Shown in pieces: positions 1 through 8,257 of a stretch of 64,000 nucleotides of DNA. The stretch comes from Micromonospora phaseoli (lineage in GTDB: Bacteria; Actinomycetota; Actinomycetes; Mycobacteriales; Micromonosporaceae): contig NZ_FNYV01000001.1 in NCBI RefSeq assembly GCF_900109115.1, forward strand, positions 434,001 to 498,000, written 5' to 3'. Position numbers and translations under genes: made by a program. The notes under the pieces are model-generated. The model was not told where the DNA came from and did no database searches. It saw only the letters and a program-made list of their open reading frames with translations. How positions within the stretch are numbered: the stretch's first letter is position 1; each line of letters begins with the position of its first letter.

Positions 1-963
1 GGCCAGCACCTGCACGGCGAACGCCTCGTTCAGCTCGAACAGACCGATGTCGTCGATGCTCAGGCCGGCGATGCGCAGCGCCTTCTCGGTCGACGGGATC
101 GGGCCGACACCCATCACCTCGGGCTCGACGCCGACGTAGCCGTACGACACCAGGCGCATCGCGACCGGCAGGCCGAGCTCGCGGGCGGTGGCCTCGTCGG
201 CGAGCAGGCTGGCGGTGGCGCCGTCGTTGAGGCCGGCCGCGTTGCCCGCGGTGACCTTGCCGTGCGGACGGAAGGGGGTCTTGAGCGTGGCGAGCTTCTC
301 CAGCGAGGTGTCCCGAGGGGCCTCGTCCACTCCGGCCAGGCCCCAGCCGGTCTCCGGGTCGCGGATCGCCACCGATACCAGGTCGCCCTGGAGCTTGCCG
401 TTGGCGTACGCCTTCGCGGTCTTCTGCTGCGAGGCCAGCGCGAACGCGTCGGTGCGCTGCTTGGTGATGTGCGGGACCCGGTCGTGCAGATTCTCCGCGG
501 TGGAGCCCATGACCAGTGCGGACGGGTCGACCAGCTTCTCCGCGACGATGCGCGGGTTCGGGTCGACGCCCTCACCCATCGGGTGGCGGCCCATGTGCTC
601 GACCCCACCGGCGATCGCGACGTCGTAGGCGCCCATGGCGATGCCGCTGGCGACGGTGGTCACGGCGGTCATGGCCCCGGCACACATCCGGTCGATCGAG
701 AAGCCCGGGACGGTCTTGGGCAGGCCCGCCAGCAGCGCGGCGGTGCGGCCGATGGTGAGGCCCTGGTCACCGATCTGGGTGGTGGCGGCGATGGCGACCT
801 CTTCGACCCGGTCCGGTGGCAGCTGCGGGTTGCGGCGCAGCAGCTCGCGGATGCAGCGGATCACCAGGTCGTCGGCGCGGGTGTGGGCGTACATGCCGCC
901 CGCCTTGCCGAACGGGGTACGGACGCCGTCGACAAACACGACATCCCGGACTTCACGGGGCAC
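1..963 (-). CDS. thiolase (acetyl-CoA acyltransferase), C-terminus cut by window edge
   Basis: Catalyses thiolytic cleavage of 3-ketoacyl-CoA, or the reverse condensation, in fatty-acid oxidation. It starts at a GTG at 963 behind a strong AAGGAGG ribosome site; 321 codons are visible and the frame is still open at position 1. Seen: N-terminal VFVDGVRTPFGK, the nucleophile motif DRMCAGAM with Cys94, GGVEHMGRHPMGEG and NAAGLNDGA, followed by FELNEAFA near the edge. The last catalytic His/Cys region lies outside the window. A FadA-type degradative thiolase fits better than a biosynthetic one, but this is family inference. No partner beta-oxidation gene is visible beside it. Confidence 0.93.
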   Translation of the reverse strand, partial: MPREVRDVVFVDGVRTPFGKAGGMYAHTRADDLVIRCIRELLRRNPQLPPDRVEEVAIAATTQIGDQGLTIGRTAALLAGLPKTVPGFSIDRMCAGAMTAVTTVASGIAMGAYDVAIAGGVEHMGRHPMGEGVDPNPRIVAEKLVDPSALVMGSTAENLHDRVPHITKQRTDAFALASQQKTAKAYANGKLQGDLVSVAIRDPETGWGLAGVDEAPRDTSLEKLATLKTPFRPHGKVTAGNAAGLNDGATASLLADEATARELGLPVAMRLVSYGYVGVEPEVMGVGPIPSTEKALRIAGLSIDDIGLFELNEAFAVQVLA

Positions 964-1122
964 TGTGAGCCTCCTTATCGACCACAATCCGGCCGCAGCC
1001 GGCGCCAGAGGGCCGAACGAAGGTCGCCGGCACTGGCGTTTCCCCGATGCTACTCGCCAGTAATAACCCGCGCCGCACCCCCCGCTGTGGCCCACCCCAC
1101 ACTCCACCCGCCCCCAGTCGGT

Positions 1123-1183
1123 GTTGATCAAGAAGTTTGCGTCCGCGATGCGCCGTGCGGCGGACGCAAACTTCTTGATCAAC
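1123..1183. repeat. 24-bp perfect inverted repeat (intergenic hairpin)
   Basis: Left arm 1123-1146 and right arm 1160-1183 are exact reverse complements over 24 bases, separated by a 13-base loop. The arm begins GTTGATCAAGAAGTTTGCG. It lies between the divergent stretch upstream of the thiolase and the 3' end of rnd, so it could end rnd transcription, but no T-tract follows. The arm layout (GATC, A/G-rich, GTTT, CGTC) resembles the two hairpins near 50.8 and 51.9 kb, which suggests a dispersed repeat family. Confidence 0.85.
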
Positions 1184-1184
1184 G

Positions 1185-1235
1185 GGGTGGTCGGGTGGGA
1201 GGGGGGGAGGGAGGGGTGGGTGGGGGTGGGGGGGG
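1185..1235 (+). other. G-tract cluster (possible G-quadruplex)
   Basis: Directly after the rnd stop codon the plus strand is almost entirely G in runs of three to nine separated by single A or T bases (roughly 1194-1235). Four or more G3 runs with one-base loops meet the usual quadruplex pattern. On the rnd transcript the same stretch is a C-rich tail. Function is unknown; it may affect termination or replication. Confidence 0.6.
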
Positions 1236-2555
1236 TTAGGGGGTGGGGAGGAGGGCGGTGGCCAGCTCGGGGAGGAGGAGGGTGAGCTGCCATTCGCGGG
1301 CGTTGTGGTCGCGCAGCACCTCGGCCACGGTGGCCTCGGTGATCTCCTCGGGGGGCTGCCAGGCGATGCGGCGGACGGTGTCGGGGGAGATCAGGTTCTC
1401 CGGCGGCAGGTTGTGCTCGCCGGCCACCCGCAGCACCACCTCCCGACAGCGGGCCAGGCGGGCGGCGGCAGCCGGATCCCGCTCGGCCCATCGGTGCGGC
1501 GGCGGCGGACCCTCCACGGTCGGGGCCACCGGCAACGCGTCGTCCGGCAACTGTCGCGCATCGTCCAGCGCCGTCAGCCAGGTGCGAGCCAGCCGGCGCA
1601 CCGAACGACCACCGAAGCCGGGCAGGGTGAGCAGCGTCCGTTCGTCCTTCGGATCCAGTTCGGCCGCCGCGACGATGGCCGAGTCCGGCAGCACCCGCCC
1701 CGGCGCCGCGTCCCGGCGGGCCGCGATCTCGTCGCGGGCGTACCACAGGGAACGGACCCGGGCCTGGGCCCGTGCCCCGCGTACCCGGTGGATGCCGGAG
1801 GTGCGCCGCCACGGCTCGGCCCGCACCCGGGGCGGCCGGGCACCGGTACGCACCAGTGCGGCGAACTCCTCCGCCGCCCACTCGGACTTGCCCTGCCGGG
1901 TCAGCTCCGCGTCGAGTGCGTCCCGCAGATCGGTGAGCATCTCCACGTCCAGTGCGGCGTAGGTCAGCCAGGACTCGGGCAACGGCCGGCTCGACCAGTC
2001 CGCCGCCGAGTGGTGCTTCTCCAGGCTGAAACCGAGCAGCTGCTCGGTGAGCGCGGCCAGCCCCACCCGTTCGAAGCCGGCCAGCCGGGCGGCCAGTTCC
2101 GTGTCGAAGAGCCGGCGCGGGCGCAGCCCGAGCTCGGCGAGGCAGGGCAGGTCCTGGTTGGCCGCGTGCAGCACCCACTCCACCTCGGCGATCGCGGCGT
2201 CCAGGGCGGTCAGGTCGGGTAGCGGCAACGGGTCGATCAAGGCGGTGCCGGCGCCGGCGCGCCGCAACTGTACGAGATACGCGCGCTGGCTGTAGCGGTA
2301 GCCGGAGGCGCGTTCGGCGTCCAGGGCCACCGGTCCGGTGCCGGCCGCGAAACGGGCCACCACCTCGGCGAGCTGTTCCGGGTCGGCAACGGGCTCGGGG
2401 GTGCCCTCGCGGGGCGCGGTCAGCGGCACGGCGGCGCCGCTGGTGGGCTCGGTCCCCGCGTCCGACGGCTCCGGCCGGGCCGACGGCGGGTGCTGCGTGT
2501 CGTTTCCCGTACGGCTTGCGGCGGCCCGACGGTGCTGGGGTGGTTCGTCGGTCAC
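1236..2555 (-). CDS. rnd: ribonuclease D-type 3'-5' exonuclease with HRDC domain
   Basis: A 439-residue protein beginning with GTG. After about 55 low-complexity residues it has a DEDD exonuclease domain: exo I VALDAERASGYRYSQ, exo II ANQDLPCLAELG, exo III YAALDVEMLTDL. A helical HRDC region follows (around residues 250-330, with LLTLPGFGGRSVRRL). Members trim structured RNA 3' ends, chiefly tRNA precursors. The acidic residues D, E, D and D of the three exo motifs are all present, so it should be active. A DUF3000 gene lies upstream on the same strand about 110 bases away, a pairing common in actinomycetes. Confidence 0.93.
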   Translation of the reverse strand: MTDEPPQHRRAAASRTGNDTQHPPSARPEPSDAGTEPTSGAAVPLTAPREGTPEPVADPEQLAEVVARFAAGTGPVALDAERASGYRYSQRAYLVQLRRAGAGTALIDPLPLPDLTALDAAIAEVEWVLHAANQDLPCLAELGLRPRRLFDTELAARLAGFERVGLAALTEQLLGFSLEKHHSAADWSSRPLPESWLTYAALDVEMLTDLRDALDAELTRQGKSEWAAEEFAALVRTGARPPRVRAEPWRRTSGIHRVRGARAQARVRSLWYARDEIAARRDAAPGRVLPDSAIVAAAELDPKDERTLLTLPGFGGRSVRRLARTWLTALDDARQLPDDALPVAPTVEGPPPPHRWAERDPAAAARLARCREVVLRVAGEHNLPPENLISPDTVRRIAWQPPEEITEATVAEVLRDHNAREWQLTLLLPELATALLPTP

Positions 2556-2666
2556 CTGACAACCCTAGTGCGCGAAACGATCGTGCGACGCGCACCCGCC
2601 GCGTGTCGGCCGGGTCCCCGTGCCGCCGGGTCCGCCGTGCCGCCGGGTCGGTCAGGTCCGCCGGGC

Positions 2667-3239
2667 TCAGCCGGTGGTGGCGGGGCGGCGCTCCGGTAGG
2701 GCGGTGACGCCCGGCGGCGGCAGGCCGGCGGTGGAGGCGAGCAGGGTGCACCAGGCGTGCAGATGCGCGCTGAGGTCGACGCCGGTCGGGGTCCACGAGG
2801 CGCGGATCTCGACGTCGCCCGCCGCGGGCGGGCCGGCCAGGTCACCGAAGCGGGTAGACATCGTCTGCGTGATCGTCCCGCCGATGGCCCGATACCCCGC
2901 CGCCTGGGCGTCGAGAGCGTCGGTGAGCCAGGTCCAGCCCACCGCGGGCAGCAGCGGGTCGGCGGCGAGGTCGACCTCCAGCTCGGCGGTCACGTAGGTG
3001 ACCAGCCGCAGCGTGCCCTGCCAGCCCTCGTGCCCAGCCGGGTCGTGCAACAGGATCAGCCGCCCGGTCGCCACCTCGTCGTCGTCACGCAGCACCGAGG
3101 CGGATAGCGCGAAGGAGTACGGCGCCAGCCGTTGCGGCGCGCCCACCTCCTCGAGCAGGATCTCCGGCCGCGGCGCCGCCGACCGGAGCCCGACGACCGC
3201 GCGGGCGAAGGTGTCCGGAAGCGCGATCGGGGGGGCCAT
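2667..3239 (-). CDS. DUF3000 domain-containing protein
   Basis: A 190-residue protein of the actinobacterial DUF3000 family, which has no assigned function. The family match rests on the N-terminal FARAVVGLRSAAPRPEI, the central GRLILLHDPAGHEGWQG, and the C-terminal EIRASWTPTG with HLHAWCTLL. No signal peptide or membrane segment is visible, so it is probably cytosolic. It reads toward rnd. The ATG at 3239 is the first in-frame start. Confidence 0.85.
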   Translation of the reverse strand: MAPPIALPDTFARAVVGLRSAAPRPEILLEEVGAPQRLAPYSFALSASVLRDDDEVATGRLILLHDPAGHEGWQGTLRLVTYVTAELEVDLAADPLLPAVGWTWLTDALDAQAAGYRAIGGTITQTMSTRFGDLAGPPAAGDVEIRASWTPTGVDLSAHLHAWCTLLASTAGLPPPGVTALPERRPATTG

Positions 3240-3522
3240 GTCCGCAGCCTATTCCGCCGTCCGGTTCCTGGCCGTGACGGCGCGCCGACGATCACCGAGC
3301 CACCCCGCTGCGGCAACTCAAGCGCCGGCGCGTACCACCGTCGAGCTCCAGGACCGGTGGTAGGTCAGGTCGGTGGACCGAAACAGGGCCCGCCGTCGGC
3401 TCCACCCACGCAGAATTCACCGGCCGTGATGAGCCCGCCCGCGCACTCCTCAGGCGGTAGCACCCAACGGTCCGTCACAAAGGTGGCGGTGGGCACGGGG
3501 CGGCCGCCGGGCGCGTGGCACG
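3240..3522. other. divergent intergenic region between the DUF3000 gene and hemE
   Basis: About 280 bases separating the two divergent genes; it must hold both promoters. I see no clear long hairpin, operator palindrome or small open frame with a good ribosome site in it. Confidence 0.5.
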
Positions 3523-4629
3523 ATGGCCGCGATGACCACCGACACCACGGGCACCGCCGCCCCAGACGACGAACCCCGCCCCGGCGGGCCGGCCGACTCG
3601 CCCTTCGTGCGGGCGTGCCGCCGCCGCCCCGTCCCGCACACCCCGGTCTGGTTCATGCGACAGGCCGGCCGCTCGCTGCCGGAGTACCGGGAGATCCGGG
3701 CCAACGTGGCGATGCTGGAATCCTGCCGCCGGCCCGACCTGGTCACCGAGATCACCCTCCAGCCGGTACGCCGGCACGGGGTGGACGCGGCGATCCTGTT
3801 CAGCGACATCGTGGTGCCGGTCGCCGCGGCCGGTGTGGAGCTGGACATCGTGCCCGGAACCGGACCGGTGGTGGCCGAACCGGTGCGTACCGCCGCCGAT
3901 GTCGAGCGGATCCGGCCGATCGGCCGCGACGACGTCGGGTACGTCGACGAGGCCGTCCGGATGCTGGTCAGCCAGTTGGGCGACACCCCGCTGATCGGGT
4001 TCGCCGGCGCGCCGTTCACGCTGGCCAGCTACCTGGTCGAGGGCGGCCCGTCGCGTACCCACGTGAAGACCAAGGCGCTGATGTACGGCGAGCCGGAGCT
4101 GTGGCACGCCCTGGCCGGCCGGCTCGCCGAGGTGACCCTGGCGTTCCTGCGGGTGCAGATCGAGGCCGGAGTCTCCGCGGTGCAGCTCTTCGACTCGTGG
4201 GCCGGTGCGCTCTCCGAGGCCGACTACCGCCGCTTCGTGCTGCCCCACTCGACGGCCGTACTCTCCGGGCTCGCCGACGCGGGCGTGCCCCGGATCCACT
4301 TCGGGGTGGGCACCGGCGAGTTGCTCGGCGCGATGGGTGAGGCCGGCGCCGACGTGGTCGGCGTCGACTGGCGTACCCCGCTGGACGTGGCGACCGGCCG
4401 GATCGGGCCGGACCGCGCCGTGCAGGGCAACCTCGACCCGTGCCTGCTGTTCGCCCCGTGGCCGGTGGTGGAGGCCGAGGTCCGCCGCATCGTGGAGCAG
4501 GGCCGGGCCGCGCCGGGGCATGTGTTCAACCTGGGTCACGGCGTGCTGCCGGAGACCGACCCGGAGGTGCTGACCCGGGTGGTCGCGCTGGTGCACGAGC
4601 TGTCCGCTCGACCGGCCGACCAGGGCTGA
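3523..4629 (+). CDS. hemE: uroporphyrinogen decarboxylase
   Basis: Decarboxylates uroporphyrinogen III to coproporphyrinogen III in haem synthesis. The 368-residue sequence has both family signatures, [16 protein letters not shown] near residue 40 and [17 protein letters not shown] near residue 160, plus the C-terminal VQGNLDP. An ATG three codons downstream (3532) is an equally likely start; neither has a strong ribosome site. It heads an operon with cgoX (5-base gap) and chdC. Confidence 0.96.
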   Translation: MAAMTTDTTGTAAPDDEPRPGGPADSPFVRACRRRPVPHTPVWFMRQAGRSLPEYREIRANVAMLESCRRPDLVTEITLQPVRRHGVDAAILFSDIVVPVAAAGVELDIVPGTGPVVAEPVRTAADVERIRPIGRDDVGYVDEAVRMLVSQLGDTPLIGFAGAPFTLASYLVEGGPSRTHVKTKALMYGEPELWHALAGRLAEVTLAFLRVQIEAGVSAVQLFDSWAGALSEADYRRFVLPHSTAVLSGLADAGVPRIHFGVGTGELLGAMGEAGADVVGVDWRTPLDVATGRIGPDRAVQGNLDPCLLFAPWPVVEAEVRRIVEQGRAAPGHVFNLGHGVLPETDPEVLTRVVALVHELSARPADQG

Positions 4630-4634
4630 GGGCC

Positions 4635-6044
4635 ATGGCGGCGCGGCGACGGGTGGCGGTGGTCGGCGGCGGCATCGCCGGCCTGGCCGCCGCGGTCCGG
4701 CTGCGCGACCGTGCCCCGGAGGGCACCGAGATCATCGTGTACGAGCAGTCCGGCTCGCTGGGCGGCAAGCTGCGCACCGGCGAGTTGGCCGGTGGGCCGG
4801 TGGAGTTCGGCGCCGAGTCGTTTCTGATGCGTGACCCGGCCGGCGGGGAGTCCGCCGCCGTGGCCCTGGTCCGCCGGCTCGGTCTGGCCGGGCGGATCGT
4901 GCACCCGACCGTCGGGCAGGCGGCCCTCGCGGTCGACGGTGGGCTGCGCCCCGTCCCCGGCGGCACGCTGGTCGGCGTACCCGGGGATCTGGAGAAGGTG
5001 GCGACGGTGGCCCGCCCGACCCCGGAGGCCGACCGCGACGGTGGTGGGCCGCTGCTCGGCCCCGACGACGACGTGTCCGTCGGCGCGTTGGTCCGCGCGA
5101 GGTTCGGCGACGAGGTGGTCGACCGGCTGGTCGATCCGATGCTCGGCGGCGTGTACGCCGGCCGCGCCGACGACCTGTCCCTGGTCACCACCATGCCGGC
5201 GCTGGCCCGGGCCGCCCGGGTGGAGCACACGCTGCTCGGCGCGGTCCGCGCGGCGCAGGCAGCCGCCCCCCGCGCCCCCGGCGAGCCGGTCTTCGGCACC
5301 CTCGACGGCGGGCTGAGCGCCCTGGTCGACGCGGCCGTGACGGCCAGCGGGGCGACCATCCGCCGGCACGCGACGGTACGCGAGCTGACCCCGACCGCCG
5401 CCGGCTGGCGGCTGACGGTCGGGCCGACCCGTGACCCCGAGCACGTCGACGTCGACGCGGTGGTGCTGGCCGTGCCGGCCCGGCCGGCGGCCCGACTGCT
5501 CACCGAGATCGCCCCGGTGGCGGCGAAGGAGATCGGTGGGCTGGACTACGCCAGCGTCGCGCTGGTCACCCTGGCCCTGCCCGAGCCGACGTTGCCGCAG
5601 CTCTCCGGCTTCCTGGTGCCCAGCACCGAGGGCCTGCTGATCAAGGCGTCCACCTTCTTCACCACCAAGTGGGGCCACCTGCGCCGGCGCGACGGGCTGG
5701 CCCTGGTCCGCGCCTCGGTCGGGCGGTACGGCGAGGAGGAGCAGCTCCAACGCCCCGACGAGGACCTGGCCGCCACGGTGCACCGCGAGATCTCCGCGGT
5801 GCTCGACGGGCCGCTGCCCGCGGCGGTCGACGGGCACGTGCAGCGGTGGGGCGGCGCGCTGCCGCAGTACACCCCCGGCCACCTCGACCGGGTGGCCGCC
5901 GTGCGGGCGGCGCTGCGGGCGGCGCATCCGACGCTGCGACTGGCGGGCGCCGGCTACGACGGGGTCGGCATCGGAGTCTGCGTCCGCTCCGGCGAGACGG
6001 CGGCCGAGGAGATCATCACAGCACTGGAAGGATCGGGGAGATGA
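4635..6044 (+). CDS. cgoX: coproporphyrinogen III oxidase, FAD-dependent (CgoX/HemY type)
   Basis: Oxidises coproporphyrinogen III to coproporphyrin III in the actinobacterial/firmicute coproporphyrin-dependent haem route. The start ATG at 4635 lies five bases after hemE. The 469-residue protein opens with the FAD dinucleotide motif [18 protein letters not shown] and E39-containing [10 protein letters not shown]; it ends with [18 protein letters not shown], the C-terminal FAD site. By sequence alone older annotation would call it protoporphyrinogen oxidase; the chdC neighbour favours the coproporphyrin assignment. It overlaps chdC by four bases (ATGA). Confidence 0.93.
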   Translation: MAARRRVAVVGGGIAGLAAAVRLRDRAPEGTEIIVYEQSGSLGGKLRTGELAGGPVEFGAESFLMRDPAGGESAAVALVRRLGLAGRIVHPTVGQAALAVDGGLRPVPGGTLVGVPGDLEKVATVARPTPEADRDGGGPLLGPDDDVSVGALVRARFGDEVVDRLVDPMLGGVYAGRADDLSLVTTMPALARAARVEHTLLGAVRAAQAAAPRAPGEPVFGTLDGGLSALVDAAVTASGATIRRHATVRELTPTAAGWRLTVGPTRDPEHVDVDAVVLAVPARPAARLLTEIAPVAAKEIGGLDYASVALVTLALPEPTLPQLSGFLVPSTEGLLIKASTFFTTKWGHLRRRDGLALVRASVGRYGEEEQLQRPDEDLAATVHREISAVLDGPLPAAVDGHVQRWGGALPQYTPGHLDRVAAVRAALRAAHPTLRLAGAGYDGVGIGVCVRSGETAAEEIITALEGSGR

Positions 6045-6742
6045 CCGAGCAGAGCAACGCGGCCCGACTGAAGGAACTCAACGACACCGTCCGCTACACC
6101 ATGTGGTCGGTGTTCCGGGCCAGCGGACCGCTGCCGTCGCTGCGGGACAACGTCATCGGCGAGGTCGAGTCCCTGATCGAGGAGCTGGCCGGCAAGGACG
6201 TCGTGGTGCGCGGCACGTACGACGTGTCCGGGCTGCGCGCCGACGCCGACCTGATGATCTGGTGGCACTCGTCGTCCAGCGACGACCTGCAGGACGCGTA
6301 CCTGCGGTTCCGGCGGACCACGCTGGGGCGGGCGATGACCCCGGTCTGGTCGCAGATGGCGCTGCACCGGCCGGCCGAGTTCAACAAGAGTCACATCCCG
6401 GCGTTCCTCGCCGGCGAGCAGGCCCGCGCCTACCTCTGCGTCTACCCGTTCGTCCGCTCGTACGACTGGTACCTGCTGCCCGACGCCGAGCGACGGGAGC
6501 TGCTGGCGGAGCACGGCAAGATGGCCCGGGGCTACCCGGACGTCCGCGCCAACACCGTCGCCTCGTTCGCGCTCGGCGACTACGAGTGGATGCTCGCCTT
6601 CGAGGCCGACGAGCTGCACCGGATCGTCGACCTGATGCGTGACCTGCGGGCGTCCCGGGCCCGGCTGCACGTGCGCGAGGAGGTCCCGTTCTACACCGGC
6701 CGCCGTCGTTCGGTCGCCGACATCGTCTCCGCCCTCGCCTGA
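6041..6742 (+). CDS. chdC: coproheme decarboxylase (HemQ/ChdC, chlorite dismutase-like)
   Basis: Decarboxylates the two propionates of coproheme to give haem b, the last step of the pathway. The product is 233 residues; the start overlaps the cgoX stop. His118 (in FNKSHIP), Tyr135 (in CVYPFVRS) and His158 (in AEHGKM) fall at the positions known for the actinobacterial enzyme as distal base, catalytic tyrosine and proximal ligand. Ferrochelatase (cpfC) is not in this window. A strong hairpin follows the stop. Confidence 0.96.
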   Translation: MTEQSNAARLKELNDTVRYTMWSVFRASGPLPSLRDNVIGEVESLIEELAGKDVVVRGTYDVSGLRADADLMIWWHSSSSDDLQDAYLRFRRTTLGRAMTPVWSQMALHRPAEFNKSHIPAFLAGEQARAYLCVYPFVRSYDWYLLPDAERRELLAEHGKMARGYPDVRANTVASFALGDYEWMLAFEADELHRIVDLMRDLRASRARLHVREEVPFYTGRRRSVADIVSALA

Positions 6743-6753
6743 GGTGTAAGGAA

Positions 6754-6791
6754 GGGCCCCCTGTTAACGCCTCACGTAGTACAGGGGGCCC
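6754..6791. terminator. GGGCCCCCTGT / ACAGGGGGCCC hairpin, REP-like
   Basis: Perfect 11-base arms at 6754-6764 and 6781-6791 enclose a 16-base loop, immediately after chdC. The segment GGCCCCTGTTAAC is also repeated directly on the far side. This is the GTTAAC-plus-GGGGCC type of short intergenic repeat I associate with Micromonosporaceae; here it can serve as a bidirectional terminator between the convergent haem operon and LPMO gene. Confidence 0.7.
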
Positions 6792-6871
6792 CTGTTAACA
6801 GCAGGAACGCAGTACGCACCGGCCGGTCAGGGCCGCGTCGGAGGGAGTGAGGACGCGGCCCCGACCGGGGC

Positions 6872-7966
6872 TCAGGTGGCCGTGCAGGTCACCGTCGGTG
6901 TGCTCGTGCTGCTGCCGGAGGCCAGGAAGCCGAAGCTGGTGCTGGCTCCGGCACCGAGGCTGCCGTTGTAGCTGACATTTGTGGCGGTGACCGTGGAACC
7001 GCTGGAGCTGACGGTGGCGTTCCACGCCTGGCTGACCTGTTGGCCGCTGCCGTTCGTCCAGGTCACCCGCCAGCCGCGGATGGCCGCGTTGCCGGCGGTC
7101 ACCTGCACCTCACCCTGGAATCCGCCGGACCAGGTCGAGGTGACCCGGTACGTCGCCGAGCAGGCACCCGTCACCGGCGGGTTGGTGGTGGGCGGGGTAG
7201 TGGTCGGCGGGGTGGTGGTGGGTGGCGTGGTGGTCGGCGGCGTGGTCGTGGGCGGCGTGGTGGTCGGCGGGGTGGTGCCGCCACCGAACTGCACGTCGCT
7301 GCAGTGGTAGTACGACTGGTCGAAGTGGCTGGCCTGCCAGACGGTGAAGATGATGTGCCGGCCGGTGCGGCCGGGCGCGTTCACCGGAATCTGGATCGAC
7401 ACCCCGTCGACCTCCCGTTGCCACTGCGACGCCGGCGTGTAGCCGATCTGGCCGACCAGTTCCAGGTCGGACCAGGCCAGTGGCTTGGTGAGCGTGTCCA
7501 CACCCTGCCGGGTGGCGTACACCCGGAGGTAGTCGGCACCGTGGCTGGCCTGGTCGAAGAACTTCAACTGGAAGCTGTTGGCGACCGGGGTGGTCCGCCA
7601 GGCACCCAAGGTGTCGAGGGCGTTGTAGCGACCGCCCTCGGCACGCCCGCCCGAGCAGAGCTGGCCGTTCGGTACGGCCGCCTGGTGGTTGCCGCCCACC
7701 CCCTCGCGGAGTTGGCCGTTCCAGTTCCACATGGCGTTCGGGTTGGCCTGCCACGCCTGCCAACACATCGGGTCCTCGGTGGCCATCCGCGGGTTCAGGT
7801 GGTCACCACCCCAGCGCTCCCAGCAGCCGTAGGCGCGGGACCCGGGGTTGACCGTGGCGCCGTGCGCGGAGACAGGGCTTGTCAGCGCGGTGGTGAGCAG
7901 CAACAGGGCGACGGCCGCGATGGCCAGCAGCCAGGCGGCGCGTGATGATCTGAGTACGTTCGACAT
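6872..7966 (-). CDS. secreted lytic polysaccharide monooxygenase, AA10 + CBM2 (copy 1)
   Basis: Copper enzyme that oxidatively cleaves crystalline polysaccharide, most likely cellulose. The start ATG at 7966 follows a GGGGAG ribosome site. Product 364 residues: signal peptide 1-34 ending PVSA, mature His35 first (the copper-binding N-terminus), AA10 domain to about residue 225 with second brace His in QASHGADY, a Thr-Pro repeat linker, and a CBM2 from CSATYRVTSTWSGGF onward. CBM2 suggests cellulose. It is about 80% alike in the catalytic domain and nearly identical in the CBM2 to the next gene, so the pair arose by tandem duplication. Confidence 0.95.
   Translation of the reverse strand: MSNVLRSSRAAWLLAIAAVALLLLTTALTSPVSAHGATVNPGSRAYGCWERWGGDHLNPRMATEDPMCWQAWQANPNAMWNWNGQLREGVGGNHQAAVPNGQLCSGGRAEGGRYNALDTLGAWRTTPVANSFQLKFFDQASHGADYLRVYATRQGVDTLTKPLAWSDLELVGQIGYTPASQWQREVDGVSIQIPVNAPGRTGRHIIFTVWQASHFDQSYYHCSDVQFGGGTTPPTTTPPTTTPPTTTPPTTTPPTTTPPTTNPPVTGACSATYRVTSTWSGGFQGEVQVTAGNAAIRGWRVTWTNGSGQQVSQAWNATVSSSGSTVTATNVSYNGSLGAGASTSFGFLASGSSTSTPTVTCTAT
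6882..7170. repeat. direct repeat A1: CBM2-coding block shared with copy 2
   Basis: This 289-base block, coding the CBM2 of LPMO copy 1, matches 8271-8559 with only a handful of substitutions and no length change. The flank 3' of the stop codon (about 6838-6871, with a GCCCC/GGGGC stem at 6858-6871) is also recognisably shared. The catalytic parts of the two genes differ far more. Confidence 0.85.
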
Positions 7967-8000
7967 GGAGCTCCCCAAGGGAATCGTCAGTTCACGACTG

Positions 8001-8023
8001 CGCCCGGACGCTCGGGAGTTGCC
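8001..8023. repeat. leader repeat B1, 35 bases upstream of LPMO copy 1
   Basis: A 23-base stretch identical to 9390-9412 and at the same distance (35 bases) upstream of the respective start codon. Read on the gene strand it contains GGGAG-N6-CTCCC together with the following bases. It may be a 5' untranslated or promoter element kept after the duplication. Confidence 0.7.
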
Positions 8024-8104
8024 TCTCCCGTGGCCGATCTGCGTTGCCCCTGTGGTGTTGGCTCCGAGGGAAGCGTGCCACGGAGCATCGGCGTACGTCA
8101 ACGC

Positions 8105-8118
8105 GGGAAGCGTTCTCC
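8105..8118. promoter_or_regulatory. LacI-type operator candidate upstream of LPMO copy 1
   Basis: GGGAAGCGTTCTCC, centred on CG and partly palindromic, lies 139 bases upstream of the copy 1 start. The matching position of copy 2 (137 bases upstream) carries GGAAAGCGATTTCC. Both are followed by GG. A LacI-family regulator site is plausible, but it is not the exact CebR consensus. Confidence 0.4.
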
Positions 8119-8257
8119 GGAGCGGGGCACCGGCACCACCACCAGACAGGTGCTGGCCACCCCGCCGGGCTGCCGGCTGCCGATGCCTGACGTGCCGGTT
8201 GCCGGCTGAGCCGGGCGGGGCCGCGCCGGAGGGAGTGTGGCGCGGCCCCGGCCGGGG

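Noticed and set aside
262..1239. Plus-strand 325-codon frame over the thiolase
   Set aside because: The minus strand encodes a thiolase with intact active-site motifs and a strong ribosome site; the plus frame shows no recognisable domain.
7180..7290. GGTGGTGGGCGG-type repeats as a non-coding repeat or recombination site
   Set aside because: They are the codons of the Pro-Thr linker of the LPMO; the same is true at about 8560-8670.
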